Of a stretch of DNA of 64,000 bases, positions 41,168 to 51,029 are shown piece by piece (within the stretch, counting starts at the first letter, position 1; every line of letters starts with the position of its first letter). The notes below the pieces were generated by a model, which was not told where the DNA came from, ran no database searches, and was given only the letters and a program-made list of their open reading frames with translations. The position numbers and the translations under genes are program-made. The stretch comes from Mycobacterium sp. GA-0227b (GTDB lineage: Bacteria; Actinomycetota; Actinomycetes; Mycobacteriales; Mycobacteriaceae), in assembly GCF_001499855.1 (NCBI RefSeq), contig NZ_LQIK01000012.1, forward strand, positions 186,001-250,000, written 5' to 3'.

Positions 41168-43264
41168 CTACGGCGTCACGATGTTGAACCAGAACGGGAA
41201 GGTGTCCAGCAGGCCGATGAACTCGTTGAACGAGTTCTGGTTTCCGTCGATTGTCACCTGGTTATCCGACCTCGCCTGATCCAGTGTGGTCTTGCCGAGC
41301 TGGATGTCGTCCAGCGTGGCCTTGCTCAGCGAGACCCTGGCGTTGGCGTTAGGCACCGGCGTCGCCGCGTAGTTGAGCACACCGTTCTCCACGGTGAGCC
41401 CGTACTCCTTCCTCAGATCGGTGAAGTTGATGTTGAGCGTGATGACCTTGCCGGCGGCCTTCGGCCCGTTCAGTCGAACGCCCATGTAGTCGAACAGCAT
41501 CTCGGGCGGCATCGCTTTGATGGTGTCCGGGCTCACCGTGTCGGTGCCGCCGGCCGTCGGCACGCCGTTGCGAAGCTCATATGCCCCTTGCAGGTACACC
41601 GACCGCCACGGCCCCGACTCTGCTTGGTAGCCCATCTGCTCGTAGCTGTCGGCGAGCAAGTTCTTGCCGTTGACGCTGTCAGGGTTTGCGAAGACCACGT
41701 GCTTGAGCACCATCGCCGTCCAGCGGTAGTTGCCGTTGTCGAAATCGGACTTGGCCTTCTGCAGAACCGCGTCCTCGCCGCCCATGTACTCGACGTACTT
41801 CTTGGCCGCCTCCGCCGGAGGCAGATCGTCGAGATCGGACGGGTTGCCGTCGTACCACCCCATGTAGCGCTGGTACACGGCGCGCGAGTTGTGCTTGAGC
41901 GTGCCGTAATAGCCGCGGTCGGGCCAGAAATTGTTGAGCTCCGGCGGAAGCTGAATTTCCTCGGCGATCTCCGATCCGACGAGGCCGTGGTTCATCATCC
42001 GGACCGACTGATCGTGCATGTACTTGTACATGTCACGCTGTCGCTTCCAGTAATCAATGATCTTGGCGTTCCCCCACATCGGCCAATGATGACTCTGGAA
42101 CTTGACCTCGGTCTGCGGTCCATACAAGCGGATCGTCTCGTCGAGGAAACTCGCCCACTTCAACGCGTCGCGGACCTGCGCACCGCGCAGCGTCAGCAGG
42201 TTGTGCATGGTGTTGGTCGTGTTCTCCGCCATCCACATGGCTTTGAACTGAGGGAAGAACGTGTTCATCTCGGTCGGCGCTTCGGTGCCCGGAGTCATCT
42301 GGAACACCATGTCGACGCCGTCCACGGTCATCTGCGTGCCAGTGGTGCTGATGATGTCGGTCGGGATGATCAACGTCGGCAGGCCGGTCGAAACGGTCAT
42401 GCCCAAGCCGCCGTTGACGCCGCCCTGCGGGTTGCGTGGCAGCAACGCGCCGTACATGTAGACCGCGCGGCGACCCATGGCGTTGCCGGCGATGACGTTC
42501 TCACTGACCGAGTCTTCGACGAACGCCTGTGGCGCAATGATCTTGACCCTGCCCGAGTCGACGTCCTGTTGGGACACCACGCCTCTGACACCGCCGTAGT
42601 GGTCGACGTGGGAGTGGCTGTGCACCACCGCGAGGACGGGCCTGGGCCCGAGTTCCTGGTTCGCCAGATCCAGAGCCGCCTTAGCCGTCTCGGGCGAGAT
42701 CAGCGTGTCCATCACGATCCAACCCGTATCGCCTTGGATCAAGGTCAAATTCGATAAGTCGTAGCCGCGCACCTGGTAGATACGGTCGGCCACCTTGAAC
42801 AATCCGTATTCCATACACAGTTGCGCATTGCGCCAGAGGCTGGGATTGACGGTGTCGGGTGCAGGCTTGTCGGCACCGATGTAGGTCTTGTACTCCTCCA
42901 GGTCCCATACGACGTCGCCGTTGGCGTTCTTGATCGTCAGGGTGTCCGGCCGGGCGAGCAGGTCGCGCTTCGCATCGTCGAAGTCGCTGCGGTCGTTGAA
43001 CGGCAGCGAGTCGCGCACCTTCTGGTTCGCTGCCTTGGTGGCGTCGGTGGCGCCCTTGGGTTTGTTGTCGGTCGTGAGTTCGCCGTTCCCCGATGGTCCG
43101 GACTCTCCAGAATCGTTGCTACAGGCCGACAGCACGCTCGTCGCGGCGACTGTGCCGAGACCGGCGATTCCCAGGCGACTCAGTGCCGTGCGGCGGGAAA
43201 GCGTTGCGCCCGGAACAGCGGCGCGGGTATTGGCTTTGTGCGACGTGTCTTCACTCGGATCCAT
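41168..43264 (-). CDS. Metallo-beta-lactamase-fold alkylsulfatase (SdsA1-like), Tat lipoprotein
   Basis: A 698-residue type III alkylsulfatase. The leader TLSRRTALSRLGIAGLGTVAATSVLSACSND has the twin-arginine motif (SRRTAL) and a lipobox (LSAC), so it is exported folded and anchored outside. The MBL zinc motif is VVHSHSHVDHYGGVRG; downstream ligands include QAFVEDSVSENVIAGN and QSHHWPMWGN. The C-terminal domains match the alkylsulfatase dimerisation and SCP2-like sulfatase domain (MFDYMGVRLNGPKAAGKVITLNINFTDLRKEYGLTVENGVLNY). It releases sulfate from alkyl sulfates. Divergent from the arylsulfatase operon. Confidence 0.9.
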   Translation of the reverse strand: MDPSEDTSHKANTRAAVPGATLSRRTALSRLGIAGLGTVAATSVLSACSNDSGESGPSGNGELTTDNKPKGATDATKAANQKVRDSLPFNDRSDFDDAKRDLLARPDTLTIKNANGDVVWDLEEYKTYIGADKPAPDTVNPSLWRNAQLCMEYGLFKVADRIYQVRGYDLSNLTLIQGDTGWIVMDTLISPETAKAALDLANQELGPRPVLAVVHSHSHVDHYGGVRGVVSQQDVDSGRVKIIAPQAFVEDSVSENVIAGNAMGRRAVYMYGALLPRNPQGGVNGGLGMTVSTGLPTLIIPTDIISTTGTQMTVDGVDMVFQMTPGTEAPTEMNTFFPQFKAMWMAENTTNTMHNLLTLRGAQVRDALKWASFLDETIRLYGPQTEVKFQSHHWPMWGNAKIIDYWKRQRDMYKYMHDQSVRMMNHGLVGSEIAEEIQLPPELNNFWPDRGYYGTLKHNSRAVYQRYMGWYDGNPSDLDDLPPAEAAKKYVEYMGGEDAVLQKAKSDFDNGNYRWTAMVLKHVVFANPDSVNGKNLLADSYEQMGYQAESGPWRSVYLQGAYELRNGVPTAGGTDTVSPDTIKAMPPEMLFDYMGVRLNGPKAAGKVITLNINFTDLRKEYGLTVENGVLNYAATPVPNANARVSLSKATLDDIQLGKTTLDQARSDNQVTIDGNQNSFNEFIGLLDTFPFWFNIVTP

Positions 43265-43397
43265 GCGAACGAATTATTGCCGTGTGTGAGCGACGCGATG
43301 CGCAGAACGCTGAGTCCTGATCAACTTCACATGGGGCCTCGTCTGACGAATAAGTGAAAGTTTCCCCAAGCCAGCGCATGCCACGACGCTGCGGCAT

Positions 43398-43423
43398 AAC
43401 GTCGACTTCAGGAAATTGACGTT
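43398..43423. promoter_or_regulatory. Candidate operator: AACGTC-n14-GACGTT
   Basis: Perfect 6-bp arms whose centres are 20 bp apart (two helical turns), ending 20 bases before the first arylsulfatase ATG in the divergent promoter region between the two kinds of sulfatase. A further ATGCC-n10-GGCAT element lies just upstream. It may bind a regulator of the sulfatase cluster. Confidence 0.35.
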
Positions 43424-43443
43424 CAAAAAGGCGAGGAGCCGAC

Positions 43444-44985
43444 ATGCCGAACGGCAAACCCAACATCTTGGTCATCTGGGGAGACGACATCGGCATCAGC
43501 AACCTGAGTTGTTACAGCGACGGCCTCATGGGCTACCGCACTCCGAACATCGATCGCCTCGCGGACGAAGGCATGCGCTTCACCGACTCCTACGGCGAGC
43601 AAAGCTGCACAGCCGGGCGGGCCGCCTTCATCAGTGGGCAAAGCGTATATCGAACTGGAATGAGCAAGGTTGGCATCCCCGGCGCGGACATCGGTTGGGC
43701 CGCTGAGGATCCGACCATCGCCGAATTGCTCAAGCCACTCGGCTACGCCACCGGCCAGTTCGGCAAAAACCACTTCGGCGACCTCAACAAGTACCTACCG
43801 ACCGTGCACGGGTTCGACGAGTTCTTCGGAAACCTGTATCACCTCAACGCCGAGGAGGAGCCGGAGAGCTTCGACTATCCGCACGAGGATCGGTACCCCC
43901 GGCTCTACAAGCTGGCCAAGCCGCGCGGGGTGCTCAAGTGCACGTCCACCGAGGAGGTGTCGACCGAGCCCGACGACCCGACGTACGGACCGGTCGGCAA
44001 GCAGACGATCGAAGACACGGGGCCGCTGACCACCGAACGCATGAAGACCATCGACGACGACGTGGCCGATGCGACTGTCGACTACATCAGACGCCAGAAC
44101 GCGGCAGGCAATCCGTTCTTCGTCTGGTGCAACTTCACCCACATGCACCTCTACACCCACACCAAGCCGGAAAGCGCCGGCCAGGCCGGTCTGTGGCAGT
44201 CGCGCTATCACGACACGATGATCGATCATGACCGCAACGTCGGCACGGTGCTCGATGTGCTCGACGAACTCGGCATCGCCGAGGACACCATCGTCATCTA
44301 CTCCACCGACAACGGCCCGCACCGCAACACCTGGCCCGACGCCGGCACCACCCCGTTCCGCAGCGAGAAGGACACCAACTGGGAAGGCGCCTTCCGGGTG
44401 CCCGAGCTGGTTCGCTGGCCGGGCAAGATCCCCGCCGGCGTGGTCTCCAACGAGATCATCCAACACCACGACTGGCTGCCCACCCTGCTGGCCGCCGCAG
44501 GGGAACCCGACATCACCGAAAAGCTGAAGAAGGGCCACAAGGCGGGGAACAAGGACTTCAAAGTTCATATCGATGGCTACAACCTGCTGCCCTACCTGAC
44601 GGGCGAGGTTGAGGAGAGCCCGCGTCGTGGGTTCTTCTACTTCTCCGACGACGGTGATCTGGTCGCCATGCGCTTCGAGAACTGGAAGATCGTCTTCGCT
44701 GAACAGCGCTGCCAGGGCACGTTGCGGATCTGGGCAGAGCCGTTCACGCCGCTGCGCGTGCCCAAGTTGTTCAACCTGCGCACCGACCCGTTCGAATATG
44801 CCGACGTCACGTCCAACACCTATTACGAATGGCTGTTGCGCCACGACTATTTCGTCTTCTACGCGACCGCGATGGCGACCAAGTTCCTCGAGACGTTCAA
44901 GGAGTTCAAACCGCGACACGCGCCTGCCAGTTTCAGCGTCGATCAAGCCGTGGAAAAGCTCCACGCGTTTCTGGCAAAGGACTGA
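43444..44985 (+). CDS. Type I (formylglycine) sulfatase 1
   Basis: 513 residues of the alkaline-phosphatase-fold sulfatase family. KPNILVIWGDDIGISNLSCYS supplies the N-terminal metal Asp pair; EQSCTAGRAAFISGQ (about residue 58) is the C-x-A-x-R signature whose Cys becomes formylglycine; QFGKNHFGD and later STDNGPHRNTWPDAG complete the metal site. No signal peptide, so it is cytosolic. ATG behind GAGGAG. It is followed by a close paralogue, a HAD protein and the formylglycine-generating enzyme. Hydrolyses a sulfate ester; the substrate is unknown. Confidence 0.92.
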   Translation: MPNGKPNILVIWGDDIGISNLSCYSDGLMGYRTPNIDRLADEGMRFTDSYGEQSCTAGRAAFISGQSVYRTGMSKVGIPGADIGWAAEDPTIAELLKPLGYATGQFGKNHFGDLNKYLPTVHGFDEFFGNLYHLNAEEEPESFDYPHEDRYPRLYKLAKPRGVLKCTSTEEVSTEPDDPTYGPVGKQTIEDTGPLTTERMKTIDDDVADATVDYIRRQNAAGNPFFVWCNFTHMHLYTHTKPESAGQAGLWQSRYHDTMIDHDRNVGTVLDVLDELGIAEDTIVIYSTDNGPHRNTWPDAGTTPFRSEKDTNWEGAFRVPELVRWPGKIPAGVVSNEIIQHHDWLPTLLAAAGEPDITEKLKKGHKAGNKDFKVHIDGYNLLPYLTGEVEESPRRGFFYFSDDGDLVAMRFENWKIVFAEQRCQGTLRIWAEPFTPLRVPKLFNLRTDPFEYADVTSNTYYEWLLRHDYFVFYATAMATKFLETFKEFKPRHAPASFSVDQAVEKLHAFLAKD

Positions 44986-45027
44986 CACCTGATCACCTGC
45001 AGCAGAACACAATAAAGAGGAGTGAAT

Positions 45028-46572
<1,545 letters not shown>

Positions 46573-46574
46573 GG

Positions 46575-47471
46575 TTGGGCATCCTGGATAGCTGGTGCGA
46601 CGGCACAGGGTCCTCGGCGAAGGCGGCGATCGTCGACTTCGTGGGCCGCGCAGCCAACGACATAGCGCCAGAGGAACGGGTCGCGGTGTTCGACAACGAC
46701 GGCACGCTGTGGTGCGAGAAACCGGCCTACATCCAGCTCGACTTCCTGGTGCGCCGGATGGCCGATCAGGCCGCCGCCGATCCGGCGCTGGCCGAGAACC
46801 AACCCTACAAGGCGGCCGCCGCCGGCGATCTCGAATGGTTCGGGGATGCGGTCACCAAGCATTACAACGGTGACGACTCCGAGCTGAAAGTTCTTGCCGG
46901 CGGGATACTCTCGGCCTTCGCCGGGCTGACGGTCGAGGAACACGCGGAACGGGTGAAGACGTTCTTCGGCACCGCAGAACACCCGACGCTGAAGCGGCCG
47001 TACACCGCGTGCGGCTATACCCCGATGATCGAATTGCTGCGCTATCTGGAGGACAACGGGTTCACCAACTACATCGCATCGGGTGGCGGTCGCGACTTCA
47101 TGCGCCCGGTCACCACGCAGATGTACGGAATACCGCCGGAACGCGTCATCGGCAGTTCGGTCGGACTGGACTTCGCCGATGGCGACCTGCGCACCACGAA
47201 TCGTCCGGAGTTCCTCGACGACGGGCCGGTCAAGCCGGTACGCATCTGGGGCCGAACCGGGAGACGACCGATCTTCGCCGCAGGCAATTCGAACGGTGAC
47301 ATCGAGATGCTGGAGTTCACCCGGGGGCTACGGCTGTTGGTGCTGCACGACGATGCCGAGCGCGAATTCGACTACACCGCAGGCGCCGAGAAGGCGCTGG
47401 AGCAAGCGTCGAGGGAAGGGTGGTCGGTGGTGAGCATGCGCAACGACTGGGCGACCGTCTTCAGTGGCTGA
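46575..47471 (+). CDS. HAD family hydrolase
   Basis: 298 residues from TTG 46575, two bases after the sulfatase stop and with GAGG immediately before it. Motif I: AVFDNDGTLWCEKP (DxDGT); motif II: NYIASGGGRDFMRP; motif IV: FAAGNSNGDIEMLEF, with the GxxNxxxD pattern of phosphatases. Probably a phosphatase of small molecules or membrane phospholipid head groups. Translational coupling places it in the sulfatase operon, but why a phosphatase is needed there is not evident; it could act on a phosphorylated intermediate. Confidence 0.85.
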   Translation: MGILDSWCDGTGSSAKAAIVDFVGRAANDIAPEERVAVFDNDGTLWCEKPAYIQLDFLVRRMADQAAADPALAENQPYKAAAAGDLEWFGDAVTKHYNGDDSELKVLAGGILSAFAGLTVEEHAERVKTFFGTAEHPTLKRPYTACGYTPMIELLRYLEDNGFTNYIASGGGRDFMRPVTTQMYGIPPERVIGSSVGLDFADGDLRTTNRPEFLDDGPVKPVRIWGRTGRRPIFAAGNSNGDIEMLEFTRGLRLLVLHDDAEREFDYTAGAEKALEQASREGWSVVSMRNDWATVFSG

Positions 47472-47482
47472 CCAATCCCCGT

Positions 47483-47538
47483 CGAAACTGCGCACAGATC
47501 GCGTTTTCGGGCGAATCGACGATCTCTGCGCAGTTTCG
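47483..47538. repeat. Inverted repeat between HAD and FGE genes
   Basis: 19-nt arms at 47483-47501 (CGAAACTGCGCACAGATCG) and 47520-47538 match at 18 of 19 positions around an 18-nt spacer. It is placed within the 82-base gap of an otherwise tight operon. It may attenuate transcription into the FGE gene or be an interspersed palindromic unit. Confidence 0.5.
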
Positions 47539-47553
47539 GCGGAGCATAGGAGC

Positions 47554-48432
47554 ATGAGCGACGACCTTGTCTGGATTCCGGCGCAGACCGCGGTCCTGGG
47601 GTCGGACGTTCACTACCCCGAGGAGGCACCAGCCCGGCAGGTCACCATCGAGAGCTTCTGGATGCAGACGCACCAGGTGACCAACGCACAGTTCGCCGAG
47701 TTCGTCGACGCCACAGGCTATCTCACTGTCGCCGAGCGGCCCGTCGATCCCGTCGACTTTCCCGACGCGCCCGCCGAGAACCTGCAACCCGGCTCGATGG
47801 TGTTTCACCGGACCCAGGGCCCGGTGGATCTGCGGCACCTGAATCTGTGGTGGACGTGGACACCCGGCGCCTCGTGGCGTCATCCCGTCGGTCCGCTGTC
47901 GTCGATCGACAAACGCGCCGAGCACCCCGTCGTCCATATCGCCTACGAAGACGCCGACGCCTATGCGGCATGGGCGGGCATGGCGCTGCCCACCGAAGCC
48001 GAATGGGAGACCGCCGCCCGCGGTGGCCTTGCCGGCGCCGAGTTCACCTGGGGGGACGACCCCGAACAACCGGGCGAGCGCCTGGCGAATTATTGGCACG
48101 GCGAGTTCCCATGGCGACCCGAGAAGGGCTACGGCCGTACCACTCCCGTGGGGACCTTCCCGCCCAACGGCTACGGCCTGTACGACATGGCGGGAAACGT
48201 CTGGGAATGGACGACGGACTGGTACGCCGACACCCGGCTCGATGACTCGTGTTGCGAGGCGGCCAGTTACGACCCGCAACAGCCGCAGTTCCAGGTGCCG
48301 CGACGAGTCGTCAAGGGCGGGTCGTTTCTGTGCGCCGACTCGTACTGCCGGCGCTACCGACCGGCCGCGCGCCGGCCTCAACCCATCGACACCGGCATGA
48401 GCCACATCGGTTTTCGCTGCGTGAAACGCTAA
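47554..48432 (+). CDS. Formylglycine-generating enzyme (sulfatase-activating)
   Basis: 292 residues from ATG 47554 (GGAGCATAGGAGC upstream); an in-frame GTG at 47464 would run through the inverted repeat and is rejected. FGE-sulfatase fold: VWIPAQTAVLGSDVHYPEEAPARQVTIESFWMQTHQVTNAQFAEFVDATGY, ALPTEAEWETAARGG, GLYDMAGNVWEWTTDWY. The catalytic copper/thiol Cys pair is in GGSFLCADSYCRRYRPAARR, the M. tuberculosis Rv0712 pattern. It oxidises the Cys of the C-T-A-G-R motif in both adjacent sulfatases. The stop overlaps the convergent SulP gene by four bases. Confidence 0.93.
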   Translation: MSDDLVWIPAQTAVLGSDVHYPEEAPARQVTIESFWMQTHQVTNAQFAEFVDATGYLTVAERPVDPVDFPDAPAENLQPGSMVFHRTQGPVDLRHLNLWWTWTPGASWRHPVGPLSSIDKRAEHPVVHIAYEDADAYAAWAGMALPTEAEWETAARGGLAGAEFTWGDDPEQPGERLANYWHGEFPWRPEKGYGRTTPVGTFPPNGYGLYDMAGNVWEWTTDWYADTRLDDSCCEAASYDPQQPQFQVPRRVVKGGSFLCADSYCRRYRPAARRPQPIDTGMSHIGFRCVKR

Positions 48433-50120
48433 CCGCGGCCGTCACCCTCGCCCGAGATCCACTGTTCGCCCCGCCGCGCCGCCTCCTCGACGGGCCCGAA
48501 CACCCGGTCGGTCGCGGGCACGATGCCGTCGTCGCCCAAGACGTCGCCCAGGCCGCCCGCCTCCAGTACCTTCTTGGTGGCAGGGCTGGCACCGGCGACG
48601 ATCAGACGTCCACCGTTGTCGCGGAGGTCTTGCGCCCAACGCCGCAGCGATTTGATCACCTTCGTCGAGGGGACATCCGGCAAAGTCCTCATGGCGAGCA
48701 CGACGACGGCCCGATGCGAATCCGCCACCTGAGGCCACTCCTCGTCGATGCGAGGCACCTCGGCGAACAGGCCCACACCCGAGTACTGCAACACCGTCAC
48801 CGCGTCGCTTTCGACCTTCTCCGGTACGGGCGCAATCAGCCAGCCGCCGTCGTCGGCACGGACAAGTGCCTCCAGACCCGCTGCCTGCGAAGCCTTTACG
48901 CAGTAGAGCACCAGCGAAGTGACCGCGCCGATCAGGATCGCGGTGTGCAGTGGCAATTGGGTGGTCGCCAGAAAGGTCACCACCATGGCCACCGCCGACA
49001 GCGGTGCGGTGCGCAGCACCAGCCTGATGTCCGCCCACCGGCCGGCGACGAGTTCCGCGCCGATGACCAGGATCAGCCCCCCGATCACCGGCATCGGGAT
49101 GAGTTCGGCCAACGAACCCGCGACGACCACCAGAGCGGCCAGCCACACACCGGCGAAGACGCCCGCCCACCGCGTCTGCGCACCCGCCGAAACCGCCACC
49201 CCGGTCCGCGACAGCGACCCGCCTGTCGGCAGGGCGCCGAAGAACCCGCCGGCGAGGTTCGCCGCGCCCTGCGCGACGAAATCGCCGTTAGTGCTGGGAC
49301 GCGAGCGGTCCGGATTCGGTACCGCCGCCGAAATACCGGCCGCCTGCGCCAGGCCGACCAGTGCCACCGCCAGCCCACCGGCAAGCAGTTCCGGCATCGC
49401 CGCGAAGTTCGGCATCAGGAAGGGCGGCAGCGCATTCGGGATGGAGGCGATGTCCCCCACGGTCTCGACTTCGACGTCGATCACCGCGACCACGGCGGTC
49501 ACCACGACGAGCGCGATCAAGGTGGCGAAGGCTTCCAGCGGTTTGATGAAGTGAAAAACCGCCCACACCGCGACGGTCCCGAGCGCGACGAGGCACGGGG
49601 CAAGCTGCCAGGATCCAACGTGGGCGAACGCGTCGACAAACTTGCCGAGCGTGTTGTGGCTGTCGGGCCGATACCCGGTGGAGTCGTGGATGACCCCGGC
49701 GATGATCTGTAGCGCTATGCCGGTGGTGAAGCCCGTCATCACCGCGTTGGAGACGAAGTTCATCATCGCCCCGAACCGAAGCAGGCCGAACAGCAGCATG
49801 ATCGCACCGGCGACGATCACCAGCGCAGCGATGTTCGACGGGTTCGTGGGGTCGAGTCCCGCTGCGCTCAAGACACTTTGCGACGTCAACGCCAGCGCAC
49901 TGGTCAGCGTCGTGACCATCAATACGGTGCGGGCGAACAGCGACCCGACGATCGTCGACACCACACCGGAGTAGAGGCCGGCGACCGGGTTGAACCCGCC
50001 GATGCTGGCGTAGGCCATACCCTCGGGGATGGAGAACAGGCCCGTTACAAGTCCGGCGATCACATCGCGGAAGCGCGGTCGTCCCAGCGACGCCGCGGTT
50101 CGCCGCAGAGATGGGGCCAC
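48429..50120 (-). CDS. SulP family anion transporter with STAS domain
   Basis: 563 residues: about 12-14 membrane segments beginning RDVIAGLVTGLFSIPEGMAYASIGGFNPVAGLYSGVVSTIVGSLF, the SulP/SLC26 signature region, with NLAGGFFGALPTGGSLSRTGVAVSAGAQTRWAG in the core, and a C-terminal STAS domain (about 430-545: VTVLQYSGVGLFAEVP, VVVLAMRTLPDVPSTKVIKSLRRWAQDLRDNGGRLIVAG). The family carries sulfate, bicarbonate or dicarboxylates. The position next to the sulfatase operon favours sulfate, which is inference. The stop meets the FGE stop. Confidence 0.87.
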   Translation of the reverse strand: MAPSLRRTAASLGRPRFRDVIAGLVTGLFSIPEGMAYASIGGFNPVAGLYSGVVSTIVGSLFARTVLMVTTLTSALALTSQSVLSAAGLDPTNPSNIAALVIVAGAIMLLFGLLRFGAMMNFVSNAVMTGFTTGIALQIIAGVIHDSTGYRPDSHNTLGKFVDAFAHVGSWQLAPCLVALGTVAVWAVFHFIKPLEAFATLIALVVVTAVVAVIDVEVETVGDIASIPNALPPFLMPNFAAMPELLAGGLAVALVGLAQAAGISAAVPNPDRSRPSTNGDFVAQGAANLAGGFFGALPTGGSLSRTGVAVSAGAQTRWAGVFAGVWLAALVVVAGSLAELIPMPVIGGLILVIGAELVAGRWADIRLVLRTAPLSAVAMVVTFLATTQLPLHTAILIGAVTSLVLYCVKASQAAGLEALVRADDGGWLIAPVPEKVESDAVTVLQYSGVGLFAEVPRIDEEWPQVADSHRAVVVLAMRTLPDVPSTKVIKSLRRWAQDLRDNGGRLIVAGASPATKKVLEAGGLGDVLGDDGIVPATDRVFGPVEEAARRGEQWISGEGDGRG

Positions 50121-50214
50121 GGGTCAACCTTGGCATTGCTCAGCGGCGCGCGACCCGTTTCGGCGACATCGACGGCCACCACCTGCGCGCGGGCCGTGTG
50201 CCGAAGCGCTACGT

Positions 50215-50228
50215 TGTAACGCGTTCTA
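50215..50228. promoter_or_regulatory. KstR-type operator upstream of the SDR pair
   Basis: TGTAACGCGTTCTA matches TnnAACnnGTTnnA and lies 24 bases before the ATG of the first SDR gene. Third such site in this window. It suggests that the two dehydrogenases are induced by sterol-derived ligands. Confidence 0.72.
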
Positions 50229-50252
50229 CTTCGCCGTCGAAGGGCCAACCGT

Positions 50253-51029
50253 ATGAGCAACGGGCAAACCGCCAGGAAAGCACTGGTGATCGGCGCGGCA
50301 TCGGGGATCGGCTGGGCGACGGCCAAGGCGCTGGCGGCCGAGGGCGACGTGGTCACGCTCGCCGACCGCAACCTCGACGGCGCGCGGGCGCGGGCCGCCG
50401 AACTCGGCGATCCGCACACCGCAGCGCACGTCGACGTCACCGACGAAGCCTCGGTACAGGCGTTGTTCGACGCGACCGGTCCCCTCGAAATCGTGGTCAA
50501 CTGTGCGGGTTTCGGCAGCCTCGGGCTGATCACCGATCTGGCGGTCACCGAATTCCGGTCGGTGGTCGACGTCTGCCTGAACGGCGCGTTCATCGTCGCG
50601 AAATACGCGGGTCAGAAGTTGCGGGAAGGCGGATCGCTCGTCTCGATCAGCTCGCTGAATGGGCGACAACCGGCGGTGGGCATGAGCGCGTACTGCTCGG
50701 CCAAGGCAGGCCTGTCGATGCTCACCCAGGTGGCCGCACTCGAGATGGGCCCTCGGGGTATCCGGGTCAACGCCGTGTCGCCCGGCTTCGTCGAGACGCC
50801 GCTCACGGAGGGCTCCTCGCTCATTCCGGGCCTCGTCGAGGACTACGTCGACAACACCGCGCTCGGCCGCGCGGGGCAACCGGAGGAGATCGCCGACGCG
50901 GTCGTGTTCCTGTGCAGCCCGAAGGCGTCCTGGTTGACCGGCGAGGTGCTCGACCTCAACGGGGGTGCGCACCTCAAGAAGTACCCCGACATACTCGGTC
51001 ATGTCATGAACCTTGCGGAGAACTCATGA
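50253..51029 (+). CDS. SDR family oxidoreductase 1
   Basis: A 258-residue classical SDR. TGxxxGxG site: VIGAASGIGWATAKALA; NNAG position: VVNCAGFGSLG; catalytic Ser in LVSISSLNG and YxxxK in YCSAKAGLSML; the C-terminus closes with GEVLDLNGGAHLKKYPDILGHV. It oxidises or reduces a hydroxyl/keto group with NAD(P). The KstR-type box upstream points to a steroid or steroid side-chain substrate. It ends overlapping SDR 2 (ATGA). Confidence 0.87.
   Translation: MSNGQTARKALVIGAASGIGWATAKALAAEGDVVTLADRNLDGARARAAELGDPHTAAHVDVTDEASVQALFDATGPLEIVVNCAGFGSLGLITDLAVTEFRSVVDVCLNGAFIVAKYAGQKLREGGSLVSISSLNGRQPAVGMSAYCSAKAGLSMLTQVAALEMGPRGIRVNAVSPGFVETPLTEGSSLIPGLVEDYVDNTALGRAGQPEEIADAVVFLCSPKASWLTGEVLDLNGGAHLKKYPDILGHVMNLAENS

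Noticed and set aside
47464..47553. N-terminal extension of the formylglycine-generating enzyme from GTG 47464
   Set aside because: It would overlap the HAD stop and translate the inverted repeat. ATG 47554 has a good ribosome site and matches the family start.
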